This document shows, one piece after another, positions 1 through 8,891 of a DNA stretch of 64,000 nucleotides. The stretch lies in the NCBI RefSeq assembly GCF_024054195.1, contig NZ_JAMXLB010000001.1:1248883-1312882 (forward strand). Reading direction: 5' to 3'. The notes below the pieces were generated by a model. That model worked only from the letters and a program-made list of their open reading frames with translations, made no database searches and had not been told where the DNA came from. Numbering within the stretch: position 1 is the stretch's first letter; every line of letters begins with the position of its first letter. Position numbers and translations under genes: made by a program. The stretch is from Flavobacterium sp. NRK F7 (lineage in GTDB: Bacteria > Bacteroidota > Bacteroidia > Flavobacteriales > Flavobacteriaceae).

Positions 1-1930
1 TACCTGAATTTCCACCCGTTGTATGATTGGTTCCTATGAAACAAACTGGCATTTTTCCGTTTTCTCCATAGATACCATAATCTTTGGTATTATATAATTC
101 AATTAGTTTTGCTGGTACATCAAACTCATAATCTCCAGGAACGTATTTTTCAATAATACCTTCTAAATGAGTTACAGGTTGGTAGTAAACGGCATCACTC
201 GGACTGTAGCCTTTTACTTTACCGTAGGTGACACGAAGTGTACTGTTAGCATCTGGAAAGAAACGAGCATCTGGAAAGAGTTCCAATTGTGCTTTCATGT
301 AGTCTCTTTGTAAAGCATTAATTTTTAAATTAAGCTCATTATAAGTTCCAGCGACATTCGCAGCATAATAATCGGCTAGTAATTTTACTAATTGATATCC
401 TTTGTCATTATTTAATTGCTCTATTACTAAATTACTGTCACCCGCTAATAATTCCTGAACCCCTTTATAAGATGTCAATTTTGAATTATTGTAGATGTTT
501 TTGGCTAAAATGGTAATATCTTCCGATTTTAAACTTGGAGGTATAAAAGGAGATTTCGTACTGTATAAACGCATTAATTGTTCAAAAACACGTTCGTCTA
601 CGGTAGGATTGAAATCTTTATAAGCATCTTCAAAACGTAGTAAAGCGTTTTGTTTGCGATCCATAAAAGCTTGTTCGCCTCTAGTATTAAAAATTTGCTC
701 CAATTGATACAGTTGGAAACCAAAGCTAAGTAATTCGGTATTTCTTAAAACGACTTCATTAAAATAATCACGCGCTAAGGCATAATCATTTATTTTAGTA
801 TAATTCTCTTTAAAATCTTTTAATAAAGTTCCGTATTCTGTGCTTTTACCAGCATTTTCAACTCTTTTGGAAAATTCACTTTCGAAATTTTGTTTAATTT
901 TAATAGCATTTGACTTTTCTAAACCTTGTTTTTCACCAATCCATTTTTTCCAATAATTGGCAACGCTAGCATATTTGGAAGCATATTGTATCTTGATAGC
1001 TTTGTCTTTTCTCATAAAACCATCTTGTACTTTTAAAGCGGCATCACGAATTTCAATTTTTGCTGGATTTAATGTATTAACAAGTTGTTCTACAGCAAAG
1101 GAAGGCAAGTATTCTTGTGTTCTTCCTGGAAACCCAAATACTAAAGTAAAATCATCTTCACTAATTCCATCAATAGAAATAGGTAAGAAGTGTTTCGGAG
1201 TATAAGGGATATTGTCTGCTGCATATTCTGCAGGCTTGTTGTCTTTATTGGCGTAAATTCTAAAAATAGAAAAATCGCCTGTATGTCTTGGCCATACCCA
1301 ATTATCCGTATCTGATCCAAATTTGCCAATGGAACTTGGAGGCGCACCTACAAGTCGAATGTCTTTAAAAGTTTCCGTTACAAAAAGAATGTACTGATTG
1401 CCTTCATAGAACGTTCTGATTTTAGCTTCTTGCCAAGATTCTTTTGCGAAAGTATTCTGTACACTTGAAATGTTTTCTTGAATTTTCTTTTGTTTTTCAG
1501 CTTCTGATGAAAGAGTAGCTACACCTTCTAATACTTGTGTAGTTACATCATTAATACTAACAATTAAGGTAGCAACCATACCAGGATTCGGTAATTCGGC
1601 TTGTTTGTTTTTAGCCCAAAAACCATCTTGTAAATAATCATGTTCTACAGAGGAATGACTTTGAATAGCATCATAACCACAGTGGTGATTGGTTAAAATA
1701 AGTCCTTGATTTGAAATGATTTCAGAAGTACAGCCACCGTTAAAATGTACAATGGCATCTTTTAAACTGGATTTATTGACATCATAAATGTCTTCCGCGG
1801 TCATTTTCATACCTAGATTTTTCATCTCGGTTTCATTCATCCCTTTTAATAAAGAGGGGATCCACATACCTCCTTGTTGTGAAAAAATAGGAATTGTGAA
1901 TAATAAAATCAGTAATTTTAAAAACTTCAT
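1..1930 (-). CDS. S46 family serine dipeptidyl-peptidase (DPP7/DPP11-like), partial at left edge
   Basis: Secreted or periplasmic exopeptidase that releases dipeptides from peptide N-termini. The reading frame runs from an ATG at 1930 to the window edge without a stop (about 643 codons), so the C-terminus is missing. Residues 1-18 form a signal peptide ending near FSQQ. The catalytic His lies in NHHCGYD (about residues 81-87), the DTDNWVWPRH stretch carries the probable catalytic Asp, and the last visible residues are GGNSG with the probable nucleophile Ser, all as expected for the S46 chymotrypsin fold. The residue that separates DPP7 from DPP11 specificity lies beyond the edge, so substrate preference cannot be called. 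Family assignment is very secure. Confidence 0.93.
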   Translation of the reverse strand, partial: MKFLKLLILLFTIPIFSQQGGMWIPSLLKGMNETEMKNLGMKMTAEDIYDVNKSSLKDAIVHFNGGCTSEIISNQGLILTNHHCGYDAIQSHSSVEHDYLQDGFWAKNKQAELPNPGMVATLIVSINDVTTQVLEGVATLSSEAEKQKKIQENISSVQNTFAKESWQEAKIRTFYEGNQYILFVTETFKDIRLVGAPPSSIGKFGSDTDNWVWPRHTGDFSIFRIYANKDNKPAEYAADNIPYTPKHFLPISIDGISEDDFTLVFGFPGRTQEYLPSFAVEQLVNTLNPAKIEIRDAALKVQDGFMRKDKAIKIQYASKYASVANYWKKWIGEKQGLEKSNAIKIKQNFESEFSKRVENAGKSTEYGTLLKDFKENYTKINDYALARDYFNEVVLRNTELLSFGFQLYQLEQIFNTRGEQAFMDRKQNALLRFEDAYKDFNPTVDERVFEQLMRLYSTKSPFIPPSLKSEDITILAKNIYNNSKLTSYKGVQELLAGDSNLVIEQLNNDKGYQLVKLLADYYAANVAGTYNELNLKINALQRDYMKAQLELFPDARFFPDANSTLRVTYGKVKGYSPSDAVYYQPVTHLEGIIEKYVPGDYEFDVPAKLIELYNTKDYGIYGENGKMPVCFIGTNHTTGGNSG

Positions 1931-2065
1931 AATTGATAGGTTTGTTATAGCGCGCAATTTACGGAATTTTTAATCGCTTTAAAAAAAATGTATATGCAGA
2001 TTTATGCTACTAAAATAAGATGAGTTGATTCGCATGCTATAATTGTAAATAAGCAATGCTTTACT

Positions 2066-3316
2066 TTATTTTAAATAACGAAGAATGGCTTGTGTAGCAC
2101 CCTGATTCATTTGTACAAATGTGCTACAAATATGTCCTTTTTCATAGCGTTCGTCTTCATTTTGAAGTAATAAGTCGAAAGCATTTTTTAAAGAATTAAA
2201 ATTGGAAATGGAAATGCATCCTTCTAAATGAACTAAAGCTGTGGCTTCAGCAAAATGCGCAAAATTTGGACCAATAACGATTGGTACTCCAAAAGTTGCA
2301 GGCTCTAAAATGTTATGAACGCCTGGGTTTCCAAAACCGCCACCTACATAAGCGATGTCAGCATAGGAATAAATCTTAGTCAGAATTCCAATGGTGTCTA
2401 TAATGAAAACGGTATATTCCGAAAGAGAATTTTGATTTTCTTTCTCTGAAAATAAAATTGTTTTTTGTTCTATTTGGGATTTCAAATGCGCAATTTGTTC
2501 TGATTTAATATTGTGAGGTGCAATAATAAATTTTACATTTTCAGGAGCTTGATTGATATAATTCACAATTAATTGTTCGTCTTTAGGCCACGAACTTCCA
2601 ATAACTATAATTGTAGCTTTCTCATTTTTAGAGGCATTCCATGTAAATTGTTCAATAAAATCTAAGGTGTTGTTTCTTTCTAAAATCATTTGCACGCGAT
2701 CAAAACGAGTATCGCCTGAAAGTGTGACATTGGTAAAACCTAAGGATTGTATTAATTGTTTTGATTTTTCATTTTGGACAAAGAAATGTTCAAAACTATG
2801 TAGTGCTGCTCTGTAAAAACCGCCATACCATTTAAAAAAAACTTGTTTTTCTCTAAAAATACCAGATATTAAATAGGTTTTTATTTGTCTTTGCTGCAAT
2901 TGTTGTAAATAATTAGGCCAAAATTCATACTTGATAAAAAACACCATTTCCGGATGTGCCAAGGTGATAAATTCAATTGCGTTTTTTTTGGAGTCTAAAG
3001 GTAAATACACCGTAAGGTCAGCGATGGTGTTTTTTTTTCGAACTTCATATCCAGATGGAGAAAAAAATGTAAGCAAAATTTTATGATGAGGATACGTTGC
3101 TTTTATAGCTTCCATTACAGGTAATCCTTGCTCGTATTCGCCCAAAGAAGCAGCATGAAACCAAATTACGTTATCGGAAGGCTGAATTCTTTCTTTTAAA
3201 GTTGCAAAAACAGTCTTTCTACCATTTACAAATAATTTTATTTTGGAACTAAAAAGTGCAATTATTTTTAGTAAAAAGCCCGCAAAAATGGCCAGAAGAT
3301 TATATAAAAAAAACAT
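2066..3316 (-). CDS. waaA: 3-deoxy-D-manno-octulosonic acid (Kdo) transferase
   Basis: Transfers Kdo from CMP-Kdo to lipid A precursors at the cytoplasmic face of the inner membrane. The frame is open from 3373, but I prefer the ATG at 3316 because the protein then begins MFFLYNLL, a single hydrophobic N-terminal anchor followed by a basic KIKLFVNGRK segment as in the family; the 19 extra residues are basic and do not fit. That gives 416 residues, close to the usual length. FHAASLGEYEQG (about 53-64) contains the glutamate used as catalytic base in WaaA enzymes, and the C-terminal half has the GT-B donor-site pattern GGFGNPGVHNILEPA. It is divergent from the sugar aminotransferase at 3410, with overlapping promoters. 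Confidence 0.92.
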   Translation of the reverse strand: MFFLYNLLAIFAGFLLKIIALFSSKIKLFVNGRKTVFATLKERIQPSDNVIWFHAASLGEYEQGLPVMEAIKATYPHHKILLTFFSPSGYEVRKKNTIADLTVYLPLDSKKNAIEFITLAHPEMVFFIKYEFWPNYLQQLQQRQIKTYLISGIFREKQVFFKWYGGFYRAALHSFEHFFVQNEKSKQLIQSLGFTNVTLSGDTRFDRVQMILERNNTLDFIEQFTWNASKNEKATIIVIGSSWPKDEQLIVNYINQAPENVKFIIAPHNIKSEQIAHLKSQIEQKTILFSEKENQNSLSEYTVFIIDTIGILTKIYSYADIAYVGGGFGNPGVHNILEPATFGVPIVIGPNFAHFAEATALVHLEGCISISNFNSLKNAFDLLLQNEDERYEKGHICSTFVQMNQGATQAILRYLK

Positions 3317-3396
3317 GAATATCAATTTTACGGCTAAAATACGTTTCTTTTTGGTTAACCGAAAAAGTAGCATATAATTTCTTACTTTTGTGTTAC

Positions 3397-3424
3397 CAAA
3401 TTTATGCGAATGAAAAAATTACAA
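3397..3424 (-). promoter_or_regulatory. Predicted Bacteroidota promoter for waaA
   Basis: On the minus strand TTG (3424-3422), 17 bases, then TAAATTTG (3404-3397) fits the TTG-N17-23-TAnnTTTG consensus and would start transcription near 3390. It lies across the start of the divergent aminotransferase gene. A plus-strand -7-like box TACTTTTG (3382-3389) overlaps the same region but has no well-spaced -33 TTG. Confidence 0.55.
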
Positions 3425-4537
3425 ATGGTTGACTTGAAAAGTCAATATGAAAAAATAAAAACGGAAGTTGATGCTTCTATTCAAGAAGTTTTAGATACGA
3501 ATACTTATATTAATGGTCCTTTGGTTCACCAATTTCAAGCAGATTTAGAAAAATACTTAGGAGTAAAGCATGTTATCCCGTGTGCAAATGGTACGGATGC
3601 TTTACAAATTGCCATGATGGGATTGGATTTAAAACCTGGTGATGAAGTAATTACTGCTGATTTTACTTTTGCTGCTACTGTAGAAGTAATTGCTTTATTA
3701 CAATTAACTCCTGTTTTGGTAGATGTAGATATGACCAATATGAACATCTCTTTAGAAGGAATTAAAAAAGCAATTACACCCAAAACCAAAGCGATTGTTC
3801 CGGTTCATTTATTTGGACGTGCAGCCAATATGGATGCTATTATGGAAATTGCAAACGAGCATAATTTATATGTAATTGAAGACAATGCGCAAGCCATTGG
3901 AGCGGATTATACCAATGCGAAAGGAGAAAAAATAAAAGTAGGAACAATAGGTCATGTGGGTGCCACTTCCTTTTTTCCATCAAAAAATTTAGGTTGTTAT
4001 GGAGATGGAGGCGCTATTTTTACCAATGATGATGCATTAGCACATACGCTGAGGGGTATTGTAAACCATGGAATGTATGAGCGTTATCATCATGATGTGG
4101 TCGGTGTGAATTCCCGTTTAGATAGTATTCAAGCTGGAGTCTTAAAAGCAAAACTTCCGCATTTAGATGCTTATAATAAAGCACGTCAGGATGCGGCAAG
4201 AAAATATTCTGCAGCTTTAGGTGTAAATGAACATATTATAGTACCGGTTATTTGTGATACTTGTGATTGCCATGTGTTCCATCAATATGTAATTCGCATT
4301 ACAAATGGGAAAAGAGATGGATTATTGGCTCACTTACAAAACAAACAAATTCCTTGTGCTATTTATTATCCTATTCCTTTACACAAACAAAAAGCGTATG
4401 CCGATTCCCGTTACAAAGAAGAAGATTTTCCAGTAACCAATCAATTATGTGCAGAAGTGATTGCTTTACCAATGCATACTGAATTAGACGATGAACAGAT
4501 TAAGTTTATAACGGATGCCATTTTAGAATTTGTGTAA
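3410..4537 (+). CDS. DegT/DnrJ/EryC1/StrS family PLP-dependent sugar aminotransferase
   Basis: Fold type I PLP enzyme that aminates keto-sugar nucleotides for surface polysaccharide or LPS. Counting from the upstream ATG at 3404, ANGTDAL (61-67) is the phosphate-binding loop, VIEDNAQ (158-164) carries the Asp that contacts the pyridine nitrogen, and the Schiff-base lysine is K194 in SFFPSKNLGCYGDGG. Two in-frame starts exist (3404 and 3410); MKKLQMVDLKSQY from 3410 looks like the natural N-terminus. Length of 375 residues is typical. It is followed 71 bp downstream by galE and sits next to waaA, supporting a role in envelope sugar synthesis. The exact nucleotide-sugar substrate cannot be read from sequence. 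Confidence 0.9.
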   Translation: MKKLQMVDLKSQYEKIKTEVDASIQEVLDTNTYINGPLVHQFQADLEKYLGVKHVIPCANGTDALQIAMMGLDLKPGDEVITADFTFAATVEVIALLQLTPVLVDVDMTNMNISLEGIKKAITPKTKAIVPVHLFGRAANMDAIMEIANEHNLYVIEDNAQAIGADYTNAKGEKIKVGTIGHVGATSFFPSKNLGCYGDGGAIFTNDDALAHTLRGIVNHGMYERYHHDVVGVNSRLDSIQAGVLKAKLPHLDAYNKARQDAARKYSAALGVNEHIIVPVICDTCDCHVFHQYVIRITNGKRDGLLAHLQNKQIPCAIYYPIPLHKQKAYADSRYKEEDFPVTNQLCAEVIALPMHTELDDEQIKFITDAILEFV

Positions 4538-4608
4538 TTATGTTTTTGGATTAATAGATAAGTAAGAAAATCTAACAATCAAGCTATCGAATAATTGAAA
4601 AATAAAAG

Positions 4609-5622
4609 ATGAGGATATTAGTTACAGGAGGTTTAGGTTTTATTGGTTCTCATACCGTTGTTGAATTACAGAATGAAGGATTTGAAGTTGTTGTTGTAGA
4701 TAATTTGTCTAATTCTTCGGAGCAAGTTTTAGAGGGAATTTTCTCAATAACGGGTAAAAAACCTTTTTTTGAGAAAATAGATTTACGGGATAAGAAATCG
4801 GTTCAAGAATTGTTTCAGAAATATAATGATATTTTTGGTGTTATTCATTTTGCAGCATCTAAAGCCGTGGGTGAAAGTGTAGCGAATCCATTGCTGTATT
4901 ATGAAAATAACGTTACGGCATTAGTGTATTTGTTGCAAGAATTGCAAAAGCTACCTAAAGCGCAATTTATTTTTAGTTCATCATGTACAGTGTATGGACA
5001 AGCAGAAAAAATGCCTATAACGGAGAATGCCTCTGTACAAAAAGCAATGTCCCCTTATGGCAACACCAAACAAATTGGAGAAGAAATAATTGAAGATGTG
5101 GCAAAAGTTTCTGAAATTAACGCTATTCTTTTACGCTATTTCAATCCTATTGGAGCGCATCCTAGTGCTGCTATTGGTGAGTTGCCCATAGGTGTTCCTC
5201 AAAATTTAGTACCCTATATTACACAAACAGCCATAGGTTTAAGAGAACAACTTTCCGTATATGGTACTGATTATCCCACTCCAGACGGAACAGCTATTCG
5301 AGATTATATTCATGTGGTAGATTTAGCCAAAGCGCATGTGGTAGCTTTACAACGATTGATGCAGCATAAAAATGAAGATAAAGTAGAGGTTTTTAATTTA
5401 GGGACCGGAACTGGAAGTTCAGTACTAGAGGTAATAACTGCTTTTGAAAAGGTAAGTGGAGAAAAATTAAATTATAAACTTGTAGGTAGAAGAGAAGGTG
5501 ATGTTGTAGCGGCTTATGCTAATACAGATAGAGCCAATTCTGTCTTAGGTTGGAAAGCAGCATCTTCTCTTGAAGAAGCTTTAGAAAGTGCCTGGAAATG
5601 GGAACAAAAAATTAGAAAGTAA
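4609..5622 (+). CDS. galE: UDP-glucose 4-epimerase
   Basis: Interconverts UDP-glucose and UDP-galactose (possibly also the N-acetyl forms) in the cytoplasm, supplying precursors for polysaccharide and LPS. Extended short-chain dehydrogenase: NAD-binding TGGLGFIGS at residues 6-14, active-site SSSCTVYG (123-130) and the Tyr-x3-Lys pair Y150/K154 in SPYGNTK. Length of 337 residues matches bacterial GalE. C-terminal FNLGTGTGSSVLEV and YANTDRA segments are typical. It lies 71 bp after the aminotransferase on the same strand, so cotranscription is likely, and is followed by a strong terminator. Confidence 0.93.
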   Translation: MRILVTGGLGFIGSHTVVELQNEGFEVVVVDNLSNSSEQVLEGIFSITGKKPFFEKIDLRDKKSVQELFQKYNDIFGVIHFAASKAVGESVANPLLYYENNVTALVYLLQELQKLPKAQFIFSSSCTVYGQAEKMPITENASVQKAMSPYGNTKQIGEEIIEDVAKVSEINAILLRYFNPIGAHPSAAIGELPIGVPQNLVPYITQTAIGLREQLSVYGTDYPTPDGTAIRDYIHVVDLAKAHVVALQRLMQHKNEDKVEVFNLGTGTGSSVLEVITAFEKVSGEKLNYKLVGRREGDVVAAYANTDRANSVLGWKAASSLEEALESAWKWEQKIRK

Positions 5623-5650
5623 GTTTAAAGTAATACTAAAACGAATAGAA

Positions 5651-5684
5651 AACACCAAAAGATATCGATTTTGGTGTTTTTTTT
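5651..5684 (+). terminator. Rho-independent terminator after galE
   Basis: Ten-base stem aacaccaaaa / ttttggtgtt separated by an 8-base loop, followed by a run of T to 5684. Only 29 bp after the galE stop. Confidence 0.88.
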
Positions 5685-5774
5685 GACATTTTTAATAATC
5701 TATTTTTAACAATCGGGTAATCTGTTATTTGAAAAAAAGATGCTGTTTTGCATTTCAAACAAACAAATTATAAC

Positions 5775-6965
5775 ATGATTTTTAAAAACACATTCTTTGC
5801 AATTACTGCAGTATTGATTATGGGATGTAATCAAGATGACAGCACTCCAGAAGTAATACCTACTTCTAAGTATCCTACTTTAACAGGGAAAGATCCTTTA
5901 ATTGTGGCACATAGGGGGGCTTCAGGATACCTGCCCGAACACACTTTAGCTGCTTATGCAAAAGCAATCGAATTAGGTGCTGATTTTATCGAACCCGATT
6001 TAGTTATGACCCAAGACGGTGTATTAGTGGTAAGACACGAGCCGATGTTGTCAGGAACAACAAATGTTTCGGAAATTGCAGCATTTGCTTCAAAAAAATC
6101 AACTAAAGATATTGATGGTGTACTTGTGGAAGATTGGTTTGCTTCCGATTTTACATTGGCAGAAATTAAACAATTGCGTGCCAAACAAGCTTTTTCAGAA
6201 CGCTCTCAAGCATACAATAATTTGTATGAAATCCCTACCTTTAATGAAGTGATTGCTTTGGTGAAGGAAAAATCGACACAGTTAGGAAAAACAATTGGTA
6301 TTTATCCAGAAACCAAACACCCTGCTTTTCATGAAGCTCTTAATTTACCTATCTCTGATAAATTGTTAGAAGCATTAACAACTGCAGGCTGGAATGATAA
6401 ATCAGCTCCGGTATTTGTGCAATCTTTTGAAGTGAGTAATCTGCAGTATATTCGATCTAAATCTACCGTTAAAATTATTCAATTACTCAGTTGTTATGAT
6501 GTTGCTTTAAATGGGGATTTAATTTTTGAAGTTCCTAATGGAGAAACCGTTTCTTATGGAAAGCCTTATGATTGGCATTTACAAGGTGATTCTAGAGATT
6601 ACAGTTATTTCACCACAGAAGCAGGATTGAATTTTGTGAAAACCTATGCGGACGGAATCGGACCTTGGAAACCTTTCCTTATTTCTTACAAAGGCACAGA
6701 TACAAACCAAGATACTTTTGCTGATGATATGAATGCGGATGGGAAAATAAACGATGCCGATAAAACGGCTTTAGAACCTAGTGATTTAGTTGAAAGAGCG
6801 CACGCTAAAGGGTTGCAAGTGCATGCTTACACTTTTAGAAATGAAAGTAGAAGATTGTTAAGTAATTATCATAATAATCCTATTTTAGAATACCAGGCCT
6901 TTTATAATTTAGGGTTGGATGGTTTGTTTACAGATTTTACAGATACTGCTTTATTAGCAAGATAA
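5775..6965 (+). CDS. glpQ: Glycerophosphodiester phosphodiesterase, lipoprotein (GlpQ-like)
   Basis: Hydrolyses glycerophosphodiesters to glycerol-3-phosphate and an alcohol. The frame opens at 5748, but the ATG at 5775 gives a clean lipoprotein signal peptide with lipobox LIMGC (Cys about 18), so it is probably membrane-anchored in the periplasm or outer membrane. GDPD barrel: AHRGASGYLPEHT with catalytic His/Arg near residues 46-47, EPD (about 73-75) for the metal, and a second catalytic His in VVRHEP (about 88). C-terminal GLFTDF matches GlpQ. An odd insertion, DTNQDTFADDMNADGKIND, looks like an EF-hand calcium loop. Flanked by terminators on both sides, so probably monocistronic. Confidence 0.88.
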   Translation: MIFKNTFFAITAVLIMGCNQDDSTPEVIPTSKYPTLTGKDPLIVAHRGASGYLPEHTLAAYAKAIELGADFIEPDLVMTQDGVLVVRHEPMLSGTTNVSEIAAFASKKSTKDIDGVLVEDWFASDFTLAEIKQLRAKQAFSERSQAYNNLYEIPTFNEVIALVKEKSTQLGKTIGIYPETKHPAFHEALNLPISDKLLEALTTAGWNDKSAPVFVQSFEVSNLQYIRSKSTVKIIQLLSCYDVALNGDLIFEVPNGETVSYGKPYDWHLQGDSRDYSYFTTEAGLNFVKTYADGIGPWKPFLISYKGTDTNQDTFADDMNADGKINDADKTALEPSDLVERAHAKGLQVHAYTFRNESRRLLSNYHNNPILEYQAFYNLGLDGLFTDFTDTALLAR

Positions 6966-6974
6966 TTAAATAAG

Positions 6975-7002
6975 AAAAAGCTCCATTTTTGGAGCTTTTT
7001 TT
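6975..7002. terminator. Bidirectional terminator between glpQ and the small lipoprotein gene
   Basis: Stem aaaaagctcc / ggagcttttt with a six-base loop; A run on one side and T run on the other let it serve both convergent genes. Confidence 0.85.
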
Positions 7003-7020
7003 AATCTATAAGGTTGAAAA

Positions 7021-7254
7021 TTATTTTTCAACGTGTTCGTTAACTTCTTCTTTTACATTATCCACACCATTTTCGATATCGTTACCTACTTCTGTCATGG
7101 CGGTGTCGATAGTTTCTACTGCATCTTGAGTAGTTTCTTTAATATCTTCGCCTACCGCTTCAGTTGCCTCTTCTACTTTGTCTTGTGTAGATTCTTTACA
7201 TGAAACTACTAGTAAACTTGCCACACATACGACTGTTAAAAATAATTTTTTCAT
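7021..7254 (-). CDS. Small lipoprotein with charged amphipathic helix
   Basis: 77-residue protein. The first 19 residues are a lipoprotein signal with lipobox LVVSC. The rest (EEATEAVGEDIKETTQDAVE and onward) is rich in Glu, Asp, Lys, Val and Thr with no aromatic residues, and repeats a loose 11-residue pattern predicted to form a long amphipathic or coiled-coil helix, similar in style to LEA or YtxH-type stress proteins. I do not recognise a named family with certainty. It is a single gene, convergent with glpQ, and starts 42 bp after the M23 peptidase stop on the same strand, so it could be read from the upstream operon. Its role is unknown; envelope stress or periplasmic spacing are guesses. 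Confidence 0.75.
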   Translation of the reverse strand: MKKLFLTVVCVASLLVVSCKESTQDKVEEATEAVGEDIKETTQDAVETIDTAMTEVGNDIENGVDNVKEEVNEHVEK

Positions 7255-7296
7255 ATTGTTTATTTTAAATATTATCCTTTCAAATGTAATTAAAAT

Positions 7297-7971
7297 TTAA
7301 ATCTTTAGCAAGAAATTTGGATTAGGACAATTCGACTTATAAAAAGGCAAGTCTTTACTGCTGCAAACTCCTGGATAATCTCCTTTTTTGTTTTCCATAT
7401 CTTGGATGATTTGAAAATGTAAATGTGGTGCATAATCACCATTTATTGGTGGTGCTCCAAGTGTAGCAATGTAGTCTCCTTTTCTTACGGTTTGACCAAT
7501 ACTTTTGTTGTCGAGACTTTCTAAGCTAAGATGACCGTATAAGGTATAAAAAGTTATCCCTTCAATTTGATGTTTCAAAATAATAGTAGGTCCATAATCT
7601 CCTAATGCCGTATTGTTTTGAAAACTGTGTATCGTTCCATCTAAACCTGCTAAAACAGCTGTTCCTGCTTTAATCCATAAATCTAAACCAATATGAATAT
7701 TGCGTTCATCGGTAATTGCATCATTAAAAACGGTACTTCTTTTATAAAGATTGCGTGTTTCTAAATAACCGCCATAAGCGACTTTGGCTTTGTTTTTGGC
7801 TAAATGATTCTCAATATATTGTTCAAAAGCTTCAGCATCTTTTAGTACTGAAGGTGTTAAATCTTTATTAGATGCAGCTAGTTGAATAGGCGTATATAAT
7901 GAATAGTCAATCGAGGCATCGATTACTTTTACATCCTTTAAGTTTTTTAAAATATCTAAAAAATGGGTCAT
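7297..7971 (-). CDS. M23 family metallopeptidase (LytM-type)
   Basis: Zinc endopeptidase fold normally acting on peptidoglycan cross-bridges. Zinc ligands are intact: HxGxD at H93/D97 (NIHIGLDLW), H147 in LYGHLS, and HLH at 183-185. Length 224 residues. Unusually, the N-terminus (MTHFLDILKN) shows no signal peptide or membrane segment, so export is unexplained. The ATG lies 5 bp downstream of the DUF6503 lipoprotein stop, indicating a two-gene operon. Enzyme class is secure; the substrate is not. Confidence 0.85.
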   Translation of the reverse strand: MTHFLDILKNLKDVKVIDASIDYSLYTPIQLAASNKDLTPSVLKDAEAFEQYIENHLAKNKAKVAYGGYLETRNLYKRSTVFNDAITDERNIHIGLDLWIKAGTAVLAGLDGTIHSFQNNTALGDYGPTIILKHQIEGITFYTLYGHLSLESLDNKSIGQTVRKGDYIATLGAPPINGDYAPHLHFQIIQDMENKKGDYPGVCSSKDLPFYKSNCPNPNFLLKI

Positions 7972-7976
7972 ATTGA

Positions 7977-8795
7977 TTATTTCAGAGGTACTACAATTGC
8001 ATTTTTTGGTCTGTTAAAAAGATTGTCGGTTGTTTTTGAGAAAGTTATATTTGATAAAGTAGCATTACCAATTTTTTCTCCAAATCCAGTTTCATTAGTC
8101 CACATATGATACGTCCACTCTGTAGCAAAAGGGATACCGTCTACCTCTGAAAAATGATTATATTTTACCGCGTGAGGTTCTTTTTCAGCGACTTCTTTTC
8201 CTTTGCCAAAACTTACAATATAAGCAGCTCCTACCAAATAATTATGTTCATCTTTATAAATGACATACCAATCATCTGGTGCATCACCAATATTTGCTTC
8301 AAAAGATAATTTTCCTGTATGTAGCTTAGTGTCATAAAATGGTTTGTCTTGAAAGTCAGACCAAATGGTCCCATTATCATTTAATTTATAAGGAATAGTT
8401 ACAAAATAAGACCAAGTAAAAATATCAAATCGGTCACTTTGAAGGTTGGCATCCGTTTTATTGGTAAAGACATTATTACCATCAAAAATAACGATTTCTC
8501 CATTAGTTCTTTCCATCTTTATTTTGCTTCCAGTTACCGTTTGCGTGAATCTTGCTGCTAAATAATCTTTGCCTCCAAACTGAACTACTAAATCGTAACT
8601 CACTACTTCATTACTCATAAAAGCTGCTTTTTTATGTGTGGTTTCAATTCCTTTAGTGAACTCTGGAGTTTCTTTTACAATTTGTTCTGTAACTTGAGTT
8701 TCTTCTGTTTTTATTTCTTCCTTTTTTGTGTTTTCCTGACATGAAGAGAAGAAGAAACTTATAAAAAGGGCAGAAAATAGAATTTTATTTTTCAT
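7977..8795 (-). CDS. DUF6503-type lipoprotein of unknown function
   Basis: 272 residues with a lipoprotein signal peptide (MKNKILFSALFISFFFSSC, Cys 19) followed by a Glu/Lys/Thr-rich linker, then a predicted beta-rich domain containing VVQFGGKDYLAARF, DGNNVFTNK and TEWTYHMWTNETGFGEKIG. This matches my memory of the DUF6503 family, sometimes mislabelled deoxyribose-phosphate aldolase in flavobacterial genomes; nothing here resembles an aldolase. The beta-sheet layout resembles outer-membrane lipoprotein-sorting folds, which is only an impression. First gene of a likely operon with the M23 peptidase (5 bp gap). Confidence 0.75.
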   Translation of the reverse strand: MKNKILFSALFISFFFSSCQENTKKEEIKTEETQVTEQIVKETPEFTKGIETTHKKAAFMSNEVVSYDLVVQFGGKDYLAARFTQTVTGSKIKMERTNGEIVIFDGNNVFTNKTDANLQSDRFDIFTWSYFVTIPYKLNDNGTIWSDFQDKPFYDTKLHTGKLSFEANIGDAPDDWYVIYKDEHNYLVGAAYIVSFGKGKEVAEKEPHAVKYNHFSEVDGIPFATEWTYHMWTNETGFGEKIGNATLSNITFSKTTDNLFNRPKNAIVVPLK

Positions 8796-8891
8796 TTTTA
8801 AATTGTTTTTTTAATACATTATAAAAGTAATAAACTGAAAATGAAATGTTCTACAACTGTTTTGTTTTGACCTTTTATTAACAGATTTATG

